A stretch of DNA of 64,000 bases from Symbiodinium natans (taxonomy: Eukaryota; Sar; Dinophyceae; Suessiales; Symbiodiniaceae). Positions 1 through 11,662 of the stretch are shown here, piece after piece; the stretch's first letter is position 1; every line of letters starts with the position of its first letter. The translations under genes and the position numbers were made by a program. The notes beneath the pieces are model-generated. The model made no database searches. It was not told the DNA's origin and saw nothing but the letters and a program-made list of their open reading frames with translations. Location of the stretch: NCBI GenBank assembly GCA_905221605.1, contig CAJNDS010001313.1, positions 374,728 to 438,727 of the forward strand, written 5' to 3'.

Positions 1-1
1 T

Positions 2-442
2 TTGCCATCCTCTCTGAGTACGATTCGCAATGTGGGCACGCTATCACTCCACCTTCTCCGCAGGGAGGCGAACCAAGCCGATGCCCCCAAACAGGCCATG
101 CTCTGTTGCCACGGCTTTGGCGCGAATGCCACGTCCTACGAAGAGGTGATGCCCCTATTTCTGAGCTCCAGGTTGGCATCGGTTGTGCTTTGTCCAGACC
201 AAGTTGGCTTTGGGCTGTCCGAGCGGCCAAAGCTCGTCTTCAAGTGGGGCATGTCCTTCGGCGTAGAGTTGGACTCCCTTGGCGGCGTGAAGACGAACTT
301 GGCCACCTTGTCCGCAGCACAAAAGTACACACTCTCGGGCAATGCCATCCTGGCTGAAGCATTGCTGGACAGTGAGCGCGGGCAAGTTGGAGCGATTTCC
401 TCGCTAATCATGGGCCACTCCATGGGAGTTCTTCTGCCCAAA
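2..442 (+). CDS. alpha/beta-hydrolase fold protein, first visible exon (partial)
   Basis: The segment is cut by the window edge and stays open for about 147 codons. It shows the ordered landmarks of the alpha/beta-hydrolase fold: an oxyanion-hole HGFG near residue 38, a strand-turn motif CPDQVGFGLSERP near residues 64-76, and a nucleophile elbow GHSMG near residues 138-142 with the presumed catalytic serine. The acid and histidine of the triad would lie in later exons. Residues after GHSMG fit the family poorly, so the exon may end at a GT at 428 or 443. Such enzymes hydrolyse esters, amides or epoxides; the substrate cannot be told from this fragment. The fold is well supported, the exon end less so. 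Confidence 0.75.
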
Positions 443-677
443 GTTGATTGGTATTGTGTGCAGGTTCAGGCAGGACTTAGGCAGCGGGACCGAAAGGCAA
501 GACACTAAAGTGAAAACCGAGGCTATTACTGCTGCAGCAGTGGCTGTGGCCGAGGCAAACAGGCATCCTGGCTCCGTGAGCTTGGTGCTTGAAACTTAGA
601 ATGAATATATGCCAGTGTCGTGGCACCATTTTGGCTGGCACCCACTGACTGACGTCGTCTGATGTGCTTGTTTTCAG

Positions 678-758
678 GAGAGCCCTGCCTTTCTTGTCGA
701 ACCTTCCAGTAGCGCAGCGAGACGAACTGTTGGCCCAGCGACTCGGAGTTGCGTTGAG
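678..758 (+). CDS. probable downstream exon of the alpha/beta-hydrolase gene
   Basis: A pyrimidine-rich acceptor (TTGTTTTCAG) precedes this 81-base segment and GTGCG follows it, both good dinoflagellate splice signals. In the frame beginning one base in, it reads about 26 residues starting RALPFLSNLPVAQRDELLA, an amphipathic stretch compatible with the helical cap of an alpha/beta-hydrolase. It needs a preceding exon ending with two spare bases, which neither end proposed for the upstream exon gives, so an extra exon may lie between. Assignment to the same gene rests on proximity and strand. Confidence 0.4.
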
Positions 759-1064
759 GTGCGTTGAGAGCCTTGAGTCTTTGTTGATGAGTAGCCCGCC
801 TGGTCTAAACGTGCTAAATAACAAGGCCAGGATTTATCGAGTATTTCAAAGTCTGGTGTGTCCGTGGACAGCAGGGGTTTCTTTCCATCGCCCATAGCGA
901 GCATCTGGCGAGCATAAGGTCACGGCGGTGGCTCTGAGACTGCAGCGTCTCATCTTGCGCTTCGTGCTGCAACTTCCTGGCTTCACATACAACAGGCATG
1001 GGGCATTGTGCAGACTGTCCCGACTAGCCAAACCTGAAATATTCCGCGCAGGCTCTTTTGGCAG

Positions 1065-1118
1065 CGCGGATTGCGGGCTGCCTATGCTGACATGGACATG
1101 GAACGATTGGAGAAGCAG
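1065..1118 (+). CDS. possible short exon of the same transcript
   Basis: After TTTTGGCAG the frame reads RGLRAAYADMDMERLEKQ and reaches a GT directly after CAG. It is charged, helical in character and GC-rich at third positions. Unlike most acceptors in the window it is not followed by G. It could equally be chance open sequence; the next 400 bases show nothing further that I can call coding. Confidence 0.25.
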
Positions 1119-1588
1119 GTCCTCCTCTACCGCCGCTTGCACAAAGCGAACCAGACTTGTTCCCCCTCAAGATATCTCAAGATCCCTCTGCGAGCATATA
1201 GACGTATGCAGGCACACACACAGGCTTGCAAAATTCTGATGTCATGTTCTTATGTACATGAATAGAAGCATGTAGAACATCATGTAGGTTCTCCGAGTAC
1301 CACTGTACCACGGTAGAAGCCTTGAACCCCAGGTTGGCCCAGCCTGTGCGAAGGCTGGGCTCTGGGGTTAGCAAACTTCGTGTCAGCACGGCTGCTGTCC
1401 ATCACCGAGGATGGGACGGGATCAAAGAGCAAGGGTCACTTGTGCATCTTGTGCCAAGCCTGATAACTAGTGAGTAATTTGGAGGGGTCAAAAAAAAGAG
1501 GGGGTGTCAATAATTGGAATCTGGGGGTCTGGGGTCTGGGGATCTAGAGGTTTTAAGTAAGGAAACCTGGTTTTGAGTTTCCTATAAG

Positions 1589-2140
1589 TCCAGGACCCGA
1601 AGGCTGAAGTCTTAAGCTTCAGGGATTCGTGTTTTGAGACTTAGACCAGGACCCGAAGGCTGAAGTCTTAAGCTTACGGGACTCTTGTTTTGAGACTTAG
1701 AGGCAGCCATTTAAACTTGAGGCTTCCTTGGTTCCCCCCCCTTGCCGAAATTATTATTGCCACCCATTTTCATTTTGGAGGCCCGTAAGGAGTAGTACCC
1801 TTTCCGGACTTGTTTTCGAGCCCCGGCGGATAAGGATTTTAGCAAAGAAACATTGTTTTCAGACCTCTGGCGATTTCCTGAATTCCAGGACCCGAAGGCT
1901 GAAGTCTTAAGCTTCAGGGACTCTTGTCTCGAGACTTAGACCAGGACCCGAAGGCTGAAGTCTTAAGCTTAAGGGACGCTTGTCTTGAGACTCCTTGGTT
2001 CCCACCCCCCTCGCCGAAATTATTCTTGCCACCCATTGATTATTGTCATTTTGGAGCCCCCCCCCTTTCAGACCTTTGGCGGTTTCCTGAATTCCAGGAC
2101 CCGAAGGCTGAAATCTTAAGCTTAAGGGATTCTTATCTGA
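1589..2140. repeat. 56-bp repeat block with a larger duplication
   Basis: A core CAGGACCCGAAGGCTGAAGT followed by CTTAAGCTT recurs at about 1590, 1646, 1885, 1941 and 2095. Two adjacent pairs are spaced exactly 56 bases. Between the pairs a second shared block (CTTGGTTCC, a C-tract, then GCCGAAATTATT) occurs at about 1727 and 1992, and a third ending TTCCTGAATTCCAG occurs near 1860 and 2069. So a unit of roughly 210-300 bases has been duplicated with smaller internal tandem copies. Open frames through it are by-products of the repeat. Confidence 0.8.
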
Positions 2141-2559
2141 AGCCTCAGAGGAACACCTGCTTCTCTGAAGAAACAGGCCTGAAGCAGCAGTTTCTCGCAG
2201 CTCTGGAGGGCAATCTCAGAAGACAGGCAATCTCAAACGAGATCTGCTTCTCTAAAGGCTGAGCCTCGGAGCTCTCTCAAGCCAGCTCAGCTGAAAAGTC
2301 TTCTCGGCAATGGAACTCTTAAGCCATTTTCAGTAAAATTTTGCATTCCTGACCGGGAAAAATATTGCAGTTGTCACCCCATTATTATTCTCACCGGACC
2401 CCCTATATAGACTAGTTTATAGATTTCAGCCCGGAAACCTCCCGCAATGGAAAGTAGTCTTCGGCTGGGCCCTCTGGCCCGGCGAATATTGCAATTACCA
2501 CCCCATTTATAAATGTGAGGTTAACATGAGTGGCTACCCTCAGTTTTGTCGGCCCCCTT

Positions 2560-2775
2560 TGCGGAAGGCAGCAGGGGGGTAGGGTGGGGGTGATGAGGGT
2601 GGTGGTGGAGCTTTGCTGCAGCCCTGCTGCAGCCCTTTCTAGTCTTGAACGAAGGCAGGCCGGGGGGGGGGGGTGTGAGGGCGGTGAAGGCAGTGAGGGT
2701 GAGGGGTGGCGGTGCGGCGGTGAGGGTGGTGGGGGTGTGGGGGGGCGGGGGGGGTTGGTGGCGGCGGGCTGCGGT
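2560..2775. repeat. G/T-rich low-complexity tract
   Basis: The plus strand is almost only G and T, with runs such as GGTGGGGGTG. Both strands give long low-complexity open frames (Gly- or Pro-rich), which I treat as composition artefacts. The flanking 2141-2560 and 2776-3310 show no gene I can support. Confidence 0.6.
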
Positions 2776-3312
2776 GGATATGCTTGACCATGCTTGACCA
2801 CACGGTACCGCTGGTATCAGTGCTGCGAAATTTGTCAATACTGGAAGGATGGCTTGATTCTACAGCGGCTGCTTGATGCTCCTGGGCTGAACTTCTTCGG
2901 TTAAATGGAAAATTTGCCTGCAGTCTGCGTACAGAAGTGCCCACAGAAGTCTAACGTATACAGGAAAATCAGAACGTAGATCACTGGGGCAGCTTCTTGA
3001 CTGGGAGAAGCAATGAAGAGATAGATGGTTGGCCATATGGCCAGCTCGGCCAGCTTGCAGATGTTGAAAACAGCGTGTTAGTGGGAACTCTCAGATACTC
3101 GCCTCAGCAAGGCATGCAAAGCTGACAGACTTCGCGTATTGATCATCAGCGGTGACAAGGACCATCCGTGCAGGCATAGAGCATAGGGGCTCTGAATTAT
3201 GTAGGCTCCTGGACCGGACCTTCTGTTTATACCGTGATGTCAAAGCACAGCACAAATCCTCGTGCAGCTTGACCTGTTGGACGACGTCTCTTCTTTCCAA
3301 AGCGGCGCTTGT

Positions 3313-3594
3313 TTAGGACGGGGTGGTCCCAGTCAGCAACAGCAAGCGCTTGTCCGAGTTGCTGAACTGTGAGTTAAAGACGATCCAGGCGCAAGTGGGA
3401 GTGTAGATTCGGGCGATGACTTGGAGAATTTGCTGGAGTTCACTAGTCTGTGATGCGGTTGACCAATCGGCGCATCTGTCCAACAGCTCCCTGAGGGTTG
3501 TGGACACGTCGCCCATGAGGAAGACCCGGAGAGATTTGCTCACGTCGTGGCAGACTTTGCAAACTCCAGCTCCAGCAGCAGAGGTGAAAAGGTG
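3313..3594 (-). CDS. coding-like segment, minus strand, unknown function
   Basis: On the minus strand an open segment reads through GVCKVCHDVSKSLRVFLMG and continues as DVSTTLRELLDRCADW into an amphipathic stretch ending near 3313 with a stop. Residue composition and third positions look like real protein rather than a shadow, and no equally good frame exists on the plus strand. Another open minus-strand stretch at 3091-3300 may be its next exon. No family was recognised. Confidence 0.4.
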   Translation of the reverse strand, partial: HLFTSAAGAGVCKVCHDVSKSLRVFLMGDVSTTLRELLDRCADWSTASQTSELQQILQVIARIYTPTCAWIVFNSQFSNSDKRLLLLTGTTPS

Positions 3595-4289
3595 TCATGC
3601 TAGGGCCTGCCCAAGTCAGGACCGCAAATCGATTGAATAGATGTAGTCCAAAACTGTCATAGTCATAGTATCAGCATTATTAAGCAATACTAAAGACAGC
3701 CAGCTGAGGCCACAGAGGTGTTCAGGCAAGGACAGCTAGAGAAAGGTCTTGAAGGCTTGAGAAGGAGTTGAGGACGACGATTGGACAACGGTTGGACATG
3801 AATTAACAGAGGCCCGATGCGTCGAAACTTGGATTGTGCAGAATGGATTTGCTGTCAAGAACAAATCAGTTGCGACGGCATGAAGATACGACGTTGCAAT
3901 GTTGATCCTGCTGTGTTCGGCCTTCACGGTTCGGGAACCTTAAAACCTGCTAGGAAAACTCAATCAACCCTGCAGGGGACGGGGCCGGGAGGCTAATTCT
4001 TGCCAGCATGAAGTCCCGTTGCATTTAAGCGGATCGCTCGGGATTCGAAGCCCCAAGCCTGTTTCAAAGTTAAAGCTGCTTCCCTCTTGCTTCCCTGGAG
4101 AGCATGTTTTTTCGTTCATGTTTTCTCAACATTCCCTGCCTTCTTCGGAGGGAGAGGCAGGAAGAATGCAGGAAGTTTGGGGGCCCTTCCAGGTATTGTT
4201 TGGGGTATATAGTTATAGTGTAGCGTAGGAAGCTACATTCTGCTCCACGGACCTTCGCCACTGAGTGTTGCGGTCAGGCAGGACCGGCC

Positions 4290-5712
4290 TCAATGCCCGA
4301 GACAGAGGCGCTCGTCTTTGTGCGGGTGCGTTGCCCAGTGACGGAGCCTGTCAAGGGATGCTTTTGAGGGTAACTGTTCTATACTGTCCTTCTTGAGGAG
4401 AATGGGGTCCAGTATGGTCAAATCTTGTCGGAGTTGTATCATGGATATCATGGTATTCTGGAGCTGTGTCTTGATGGCATCGATGCGGTCTTGTTGAGAT
4501 TGACGTTCTGGTGGGTCCTGTAACGGTCTAGGGTGTAAACGTACGCTGGGCGATCTGCTTCGCTTGCTGTGACTGCGCTGCTCCTCAAGTTGTGATCCAA
4601 TCCAAGATATTGGACCGTGCAGCCACTGAAGGCAAACCTGCGTCGCGATTTGAGCAGGGCACTCATGCGGGCGAAGTTGAGGGACACATCGAGCTGTCCG
4701 GACGTATCCGCATCTTTGTGTGTGTCTTTGCTCTCTTCCTCCGACTTGAACACTTGTAACCCGTGACTGGGCACCCACGAGGCCTCGGACAGCTCCTGCG
4801 TGGGCCCACCCAAGAGGCTTGCAGGCCGAATTCTCAGTAGATCAGATGGTGCTGGATGCATCCGACTGCAGCGCAGACACCGAACAGCATTGTATGTGCT
4901 CATGCGCAGGGTTCTTCGTTCGCACCTCCCGCCAGAGAACGCCAGAGTCCAAGTGGGACAGCGCGCTGCCGTCTTGCAAGCGGCCAGAGCTTGCGAGAAG
5001 TGTTCTCGTTTTTTGGCAGGTCGCAGAGCAAGTGGAGGCGGCCAACATGGCTCTCCACCTGCCAGGTCGGGTCTTTGCTCGTCAGCTGGCAGACACAAAG
5101 CAATCACGGGCAGACTTTCGGTATCTTTCGGTGCTTCGGCTTTCAGGATGCAAAGAACGTCCTCCCTACCATACATGCCGGTCATGGGCTCACGCTGGTT
5201 GGAAGTCCGCGTTAGTCCATGTAGAGTTGGATCAAGTCTTGCGGTAGGTTGCTCTGTAAATCTGGGCACCTCAAGCGCTTCTCGATGAGGAAGGGTTCAG
5301 CACGCAAAGCTCGGGCAACCTTCCACGGCGATGGGACCTTGGCACTCGAAGACACACAGAGGGTCATGATCTCTTCGCCTCTATCGGCACCCTGTGCGCA
5401 TCTGTTCGCTCTTTCTCCCTTTCTCCCACCTTTCAAGCAGCTGAATTCTGCTGAGCTGACCGATTTGAGGATTCCCAAGCTCTGGCGGACTGCGCGCTCC
5501 TCTGGGTGGGCGACCGACTTAGCGACTCCAGCACTCGCCTGTGAACCGTAAGGATCACAAAGGAGATGCAGTAGTGAATGATTCTTCGTATGATTCCTAG
5601 TATGGCGATCATATCCGGAAGCCACCAGATGCGTGTACAGGATTTTGCCTCCAGCCCAAAGTTCTGCGAACTTTCCTGAGGCCTCGACCAATGCAAGCTC
5701 GCAAGGAGGCAC
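4290..5712 (-). CDS. possible multi-exon minus-strand gene, unknown function
   Basis: Three overlapping minus-strand open stretches follow each other in different frames: 5712-5212 (its end reads KVARALRAEPFLIEKRLRCP), 5269-4448 (273 residues, ending in charged segments such as KSEEESKDTHKDADTSGQLD) and 4778-4290 (Arg/Ser-rich EEQRSHSKRSRSPSVR, then a probable short helix with DRIDAIKTQLQNTMI). The pattern suits exons of one transcript separated by introns I could not place exactly. Plus-strand open frames over the same DNA are shorter and less protein-like. No domain was recognised. Confidence 0.35.
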
Positions 5713-8700
5713 CTCATGATCAGTCCGGCTATCAAACGGTGTTCGTCATCATTGGTGCACACTGCTCCATAGGGTCCTGGATGGTGGACGGCAGACACCT
5801 CGTCGGACGAAGCAGACCAGGACCAGGCGTGAGTGCCGAACATTCCTGTGCTTGTCCTGACAAACTGCCAGAGCCTGCCATACATCCCTATCGTGCATTC
5901 TCATCCCTCTCCTGCCATGCTACGAGATGCTATGTGCTCTTTTCATATCTTTTCATATCTTTTCATATCTCTTTTCTCTTTAGGCCCCTCCTGTGGCCCC
6001 CATTGCCTTCGCGTGTGAGACTGAGTGCGCGAGAGTGTCGCTTTATGGGCTCGGAGATGTTCGGGCGGGATTCGACTGAGGCCACCAAAACCTCGTGTGC
6101 AACCGGTGGCCTCCCCAATGAGAGCTACACGGTGACCAGAGCTATACCTGGACTTGCAGCGCGGTGCAGATCGTGCCACTGTACCACTGCCTAAAGCTAT
6201 GTCAGTATAGTGCAGCTGTCACAAGGCCATCCAGTCGCTGAGCGATCAGCGCTGGTCTGGCGTGCATAGTGCCCTCCACGAACTGGAGTCCATGATTGCA
6301 AGACTCCCAGCTGCTACTCTGCGAGCTACTCTGCGAGCTACTCTGCGAGCTACTCTGCGAGCCAACCTTGATTCCCCGCAATGCCACTAGGAGTGAAGCT
6401 CGGGCCATGGTGACGGCTGATCTGCTAGTGCTGAGCTACTCCTATATTTTTTGGTCCGCTGTTCTATGTAAGCACTCAGGCAGTTTCCTGCTCCAGACAC
6501 TGCGTCGCGCTTCGCAAGCAAGATCATGAGCTCAGGCCCATATCGGTGACGGCAACGGGACAAGCGCCCGAATGCCCTTTAGGCACCGTTCAGGCCAGCC
6601 CGTGGATGTTCGGTGGAGTGGTCCTCTATAGTCGTCTGCTTACGCCTTGTCCCGGGCTGCACTAGCGCTTCTAGCACTTCGCCCCAAAGTACGGTCCGAA
6701 TCAGTTCTAGTTCTAGTCTTGGCAAGAGATCCTTCAAACACTTGTAGCAGGCAGCCTTACCAGCTTCACTGGTGGAGCAGACTTTGCCGCTGTTGGCAGC
6801 ACATGGACAGTTGCAGAGGCAGCCCAGGGATAGATGTAACAAAAGGGTAGCTAATGGCAGTTCCACAATTCTTCAGAATGACATCATAACGAGCCGTCGG
6901 GGAAGGCTTCTTGCGGCTGTGGACTGCCAAAGAAACGACGCAAGATGCGTGGTTTTACCCCGAACCCAGGTCCCTTCTTCAATTGCAGTTGTGATCCAAG
7001 GGAAGCCTTGGAACGTGACCCTGTAGGAAGAAGGATACTGCACAGGTACTCGTAGGAGCACTTGCTTCTGCCTGGCCTGAAACATCCCACAGCCACTCCA
7101 AGCCAAAGAAAGAAGCCACATCAGTATCACAGTAGGCTAAATGATTCAGAAGACAAGCCAGCAACGAAACAATGTCACGCCTCGTCAGAAACTTCATGCA
7201 GTGCCCTCCCAACAAAGAACTACAAGACCGAACCAATGACGGTAGTCTGGTTTCCAGAGCAAGCGACCGAAGCAGACTTCTCCAGCGTTCACACATCTCT
7301 TAGTCACGAGAAAGTTTGAGGTGATCCGGTCGCCTGTGTGAAACTGCAAGTGCGGCCTCGAGTGCCAGCAACATTGGGATGTTGGTGTAGTTTCCAGTGT
7401 CACCTTCACTTACAAACAAGTTCTCGTGCCACGTGCGGACATTGAGTTTGCCCGTTTGCAGTGTCTCGGGCAATGTGCATGCAATAGAGGCTTCGCGACC
7501 CGAGAAATCTTCCAGCGCGCTGGAAGGCGCGATTGTGTACGGTTGGTGAGCAGCGGCGTGTCATCATGCTTCATCTGGTGCACTAAAGCTCCCGTTGACT
7601 CTTTTGAAAGACCTTTCTTTCTGGAGGTGAGAAAAGCGCTGAAGAGCGCAGGCCGGGCTGAGATCCCAAGTGAAGCAAGCTCCAATTGCCATGGCATTCA
7701 GTTTCATCTGCATGCGTTTGGCCAGGCATGGTGGCTCGAGGGGCACTGCCGAGATCGTACATCAGGAGCCAGAGAAGCCTTCTGAATTCACCTGTGCTAA
7801 GGCAGCAGCAGAATCAGAATTCAGCGGCCCGCCGATACATCCCGATATCGACCTGGTATTTTCCCTTTAACTACCGAGGCTCGCAACAATGGGAGCCCCA
7901 ACAAACCTTGGGGATTCTCCTGCTATCCTAGAGCTTCTGCCCAGCTTCTAGAGTAATCTGCGACGCACAAGCTCTTCGCGTTCCTTCACTGCCTGTGATA
8001 GGACAACCTGCAAAATAGGAATTTCGAAGCTCTGTCATTCCGAAGCTACCGGTTCTCGTTTCGGATGCCACCGAAAACTCACGTTCCACATGGCCTAATT
8101 ACGGGGACTGCTGGATCTTGCAACATATCGACGGCTTGTAGCGAGATGCATGAAGTTCAAGTTGATGCCTTGTCCATGACAGCCCGTACTGTAGCACTCA
8201 TCGTGACAAAAGGTGTCTCCTCATGTAGTTCAGCTCGAATACAGCACACAACAACACGAATTGAGTGGTTTCACTCGAAAGCCCGGGCGAACTTGAGAAT
8301 GCAGGTTGCGAAGCTTATGCACAAAGTTCCTACGTCAGCGTCGCAGGATCCTGCAGCCCTTTGCACGTCCCGCCCGCCTACACCGTCAGGTGCAACCTTG
8401 TGGCCTTGTGAGGGGATTCAGATGGCCTTCACATCAGAATGCTGCAGTAGAACATGGCGTTGAAGCCTTGCGCAGGTCGCTGTATAGCTAGTGCAGAGGA
8501 CTTTTGGCAGGGTTTGCTTGAATGTCCCAGTCGGTGCCGAGGGCCCCTCCCCCTTCTTGTAGCTGTGGTCCCTTTCGGGCTTGTTCTGGTCTTCTTGCGT
8601 TCTTCCGTCTGCAAGGACCTGACCCAGGCACCCGCTTGACCCAGGCTCCACTCCCCTTCGCTGCCCTTTGCTGCCCTCTCCGTTCACGGGATGGGGCCCC

Positions 8701-9598
8701 TGATTGACCGTGCGCTCTCCCTTTTCTTTTGCGCTCGGGGCTATCGAGAGCCATATCTTGTATACTTCACCGCGGGGCCACTGTGTGCTGCCGTCTTCCA
8801 GCTTCGACTCTTTACGGCTTTGACTTGGAAAGCTTTCAAACTACAACGCGGCGCTCTGCCCTTGCCTCATTTGCCTCCTGGTCTCTTGCCCAGAGCTCAT
8901 TCTGCACAGCCCAAGCATGAGGGCTTCGTGCGGCATCCAGCGCGCTAGTTTCACAAAAAAAGGGGCTTGGCACGCAGCATGCAAACATGACTCAGGTGCC
9001 GGAGGACTCGGTGGACTCGGCGGTCCTAGTCACAGGTCAGTCGCCCATTTTGTGAAATGCAGGAACCCAGACCCCGTGCCGACGCCTTGACACTTTGTGC
9101 CTGTGCTTCCCAGGTTGCCAGCAGAGCCGCAGAAAGCTGATGCAGCTTGTCTGCAGAAGCTGGTTGAGCCCAAGACATGGGGGCTTTCCGGGCCTAATGC
9201 TCTCTGCTTGCAATGCAAAAGCATGTCTTTTGGCTTGAGCTGACCGTTCAACTGGAGGATTGGAATTGGCTTTGGTTCTGCCATGAACAAGTGAAAGTGA
9301 TGAACCTTCTGAGTATGTGTAAGCAGGGCCCCCCTTGGACACATGCAGATATACACATTAAACATCTACGATGTACAATATGTGTTGAACATATGTGTCT
9401 ATGTCTCTAGTAGTCTTTATACACGTACAGATGTGAAATCTGGTTTTGTGCTTAGATGCTCGATATGTCCTTGAAGCCTAGAACTGTCGCCGTAACGGGC
9501 ATGAATGTTTTTTTGTCCTCAGGCGTGCGCCCAAACTGATCTGTCCGGCCCAGGTGCTCTTAGATGGGGGTATGTGAGGGGCAGGTGTATCATGTTGT
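5713..9598. other. no supportable gene; scattered short tandem repeats
   Basis: Only short open frames on both strands occur here, none with a motif or paired splice signals that I can defend. It contains three copies of TTTTCATATC (about 5939-5970) and four copies of the 12-mer TACTCTGCGAGC (about 6315-6362). The rest may be intron or intergenic sequence. Confidence 0.5.
6314..6362. repeat. 12-bp minisatellite, four copies
   Basis: The unit CTACTCTGCGAG is repeated four times without interruption. Its length is a multiple of three, so it stays open in all frames, but no coding context was found. Confidence 0.85.
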
Positions 9599-10189
9599 AT
9601 GCGAAACTTCGGAACGCCCTTGGCACGAACACGTGTGACGGCAGGTGTTTCGGTCGGGCCGGGTTCGAAAGCTGACGGTCACAGGGAGCGTGCCGGGGCC
9701 TTGATCTTCATCTGCCGAGATGTGGGAAGGGCTGCTCGTGAAATCGTATTTGAGGTCGGTGGGTTGCACGAGCCCATAGAGCCCATGCACGAGCCCATGC
9801 ACGAGCCCAATGCACGCATCCCTCTCAAGGGGCCTGAAGCCTCCGGCTCTTTGGTCTCCGCCGATGATGAACGGGTGATCCACCCCAGAGAGGCTCCGCC
9901 TGGACCAGCAGGTCCTTCTCGACCGCGGGACACTCGAGAGGACCTGAGCACTGCGAAGACCGCGGTGACGGAAGCCAGCACAGCCCAATCCTCACACCCG
10001 GACTTTGTTTCCAAGTCCGATGCGGGACCCTCGACTGCACTTCGAGGGGCAGCTTTGTGCAGCAAGTGTGCTGAGAACAATTATTTGGGAAAACTCGTCA
10101 CGGAAACGCAGGGTGCTTTTCAAGCTTGCTTTTACATAGCGTTGCAACAGCATTGCATCACTCGCAGCTTGTGTTGTCAGAAGCTGTGA
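9599..10189 (+). CDS. coding-like open segment with a short repeat, unknown function
   Basis: A 196-codon open frame on the plus strand has Pro/Ser/Ala-rich, protein-like composition in its middle (for example SADDERVIHPREAPPGPAGP). It includes an in-frame repeat of a 12-base unit (ATGCACGAGCCC, about 9766-9812) giving HEPM-type residues. The frame starts with TTG, so it is more likely part of an exon than a whole gene. A minus-strand frame of 133 codons overlaps but contains repeat-derived Met/Gly/Ser. No domain recognised. Confidence 0.3.
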   Translation: MRNFGTPLARTRVTAGVSVGPGSKADGHRERAGALIFICRDVGRAAREIVFEVGGLHEPIEPMHEPMHEPNARIPLKGPEASGSLVSADDERVIHPREAPPGPAGPSRPRDTREDLSTAKTAVTEASTAQSSHPDFVSKSDAGPSTALRGAALCSKCAENNYLGKLVTETQGAFQACFYIALQQHCITRSLCCQKL

Positions 10190-10419
10190 GGCAGCATGTC
10201 GCTCACAATCCAAGACAAGGACACGGGTTGTGATGTAGCGCAACACCCTGTTCCTAATTAGGCTAGTATATTCCAAGAGCTCCCCAACGTGACCTATAGT
10301 CTTGGCTACTCAGCATCTACGTAATTTTAACGCTACGCGACCCGCCTCGGCCCGGCCCAGCGCAGCCGCGTGAGCATGGTGATTCCGCAGCGCCCAAGTC
10401 GCTGGACCCCAAGCAATAA

Positions 10420-10545
10420 GGGTTTGGTTCAGGGTTTAGGGTTTAGGGTTCCGGGTTTATGGTTTATGGTTTAGTTTAGGATTGAGGGCTTAGGGCTCAA
10501 GGTTCACGCTTTGGGGTTTAGGGTTTTTTTGGGAGCAGGGTTCAA
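10420..10545. repeat. degenerate TTTAGGG repeat
   Basis: GGGTTTAGGGTTTAGGG with many variants (GGGTTCCGGG, GGTTTATGG). This is the only clear telomere-like patch in the left part of the window. It directly precedes the guanine tract. Confidence 0.8.
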
Positions 10546-10697
10546 GACGGTTGGGCTTGGATTGATCGTAGGGTTGAGCCAGGCCCCTCGTTGGGGTAAG
10601 GGGAGTGAGTGCTTCGGGCTTTTGGTTTGAGATGTTTGGTTCAGGGTTTTCGCTCAGACTCAAAAAACCCGCTCACCAACTGCAGTGCGGGGAGGGG

Positions 10698-10700
<3 letters not shown>

Positions 10701-10789
<89 letters not shown>
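10701..10789. repeat. uninterrupted 89-base guanine tract
   Basis: All 89 bases are G as given, with further G-runs just upstream. Exact length is unlikely to be reliable in an assembly. Open frames through it are artefacts (poly-Gly, poly-Pro). Confidence 0.8.
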
Positions 10790-10790
<1 letters not shown>

Positions 10791-10985
10791 TGGGCGCCTG
10801 CTGGGAGGGGCTTGAACTGCCTCTGGTCCTGGCGAACCGTCCGCTTGCGGACCCCGGTTTCCTGGGGGGGTACCCATTTGAGGCAAAAAAAAGGGGTCCG
10901 AAGCAGCTTGAGGATTTGGAGGGGGGTGCCTGTTCTGACAACCTATACACCTCCGGCCCGAGGCCTCGGCGGATTTGCGGCCGTG
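10790..10985 (+). repeat. copy 1 of a dispersed unit following a G-tract
   Basis: Shares an approximately 170-base sequence with 11,488-11,662, including CTGCCTCTGGTCCTGGCGAA, TACCCATTTGAGGCAAAAAA and GGCCCGAGGCCTCGGCGGAT. Both copies sit immediately 3' of long G-rich runs, so the G-tract and this unit probably form one repeated element. Confidence 0.8.
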
Positions 10986-11265
10986 CTCACACCAGTTGAG
11001 CCTCCGGCCCTCAAGCCAGCGCGTCCGAGCAGGAAAACTCCGCCTTTCACAAACACCTTATGTGAGCAAGCACCCCCAGCCATTCAATTAAGCAAGGGGT
11101 GGCACGAATGCCCAAAACCCTGTAAAACGATGGGAACACTTGAAAAGCGACACCCCGAGGTTATGAACCATTGGGTGTGCCGCGACACCTACAAACATCA
11201 AGCCCCTCTTGTTGCGTCCATTAGCACCTCGAGCCCAGCCGCTCATGTGGCTTTTGGGGGAGGGA

Positions 11266-11487
11266 CAAAAAGGGGGTGGGGGGGGGGTAGGGGGAGGGTT
11301 GGGGGGGGGGGGGGGGGGGGGGGGGTGGTGGGGGGGGTGGGGGTGGGGGGGTAGGGGGGGGGGTGGGGGCGGGTAGGGGGGGGGGGGTAGGGGGGGGGGG
11401 TAGGGGGGGGGGGTGGGGGGGGGTAGGGGGGGGGGGGGGGAAGGGTAGGGGGGGGGGTAGGGGTGGGTCAGCGGGTGAATAAGGGGG
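11266..11487. repeat. G-rich tract with GTAGGGGG interruptions
   Basis: Runs of 6-20 G separated by single T or TA. It precedes the second copy of the dispersed unit, like the pure G-tract precedes the first. Confidence 0.8.
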
Positions 11488-11662
11488 GGGGCCCTGCTGG
11501 GAAGGGCTGCAACTGCCTCTGGTCCTGGCGAACCATCCGCTTGCGGACCCTGCTCACCTAGGGGGGGTACCCATTTGAGGCAAAAAAAGGGCTTTGGGCC
11601 TGGGGGGAGGATTCTGTTCTGACTACCAATACACCTTCGGCCCGAGGCCTCGGCGGATTCTT
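11488..11662 (+). repeat. copy 2 of the dispersed unit following a G-tract
   Basis: Second copy of the unit at 10,790-10,985, diverged by scattered substitutions and small indels but colinear over its length. The 260 bases between copy 1 and the second G-rich tract are single-copy here. Confidence 0.8.

Noticed and set aside
626-636. Relic of the dinoflagellate spliced leader (CCATTTTGGCT)
   Set aside because: Only 11 bases match. The following bases (GGCA) differ from the leader end and no cDNA-like sequence follows.
10605-11354. 249-codon open frame through the guanine tracts
   Set aside because: Poly-Gly produced by the G-runs; length of the tracts is unreliable and both strands are open.
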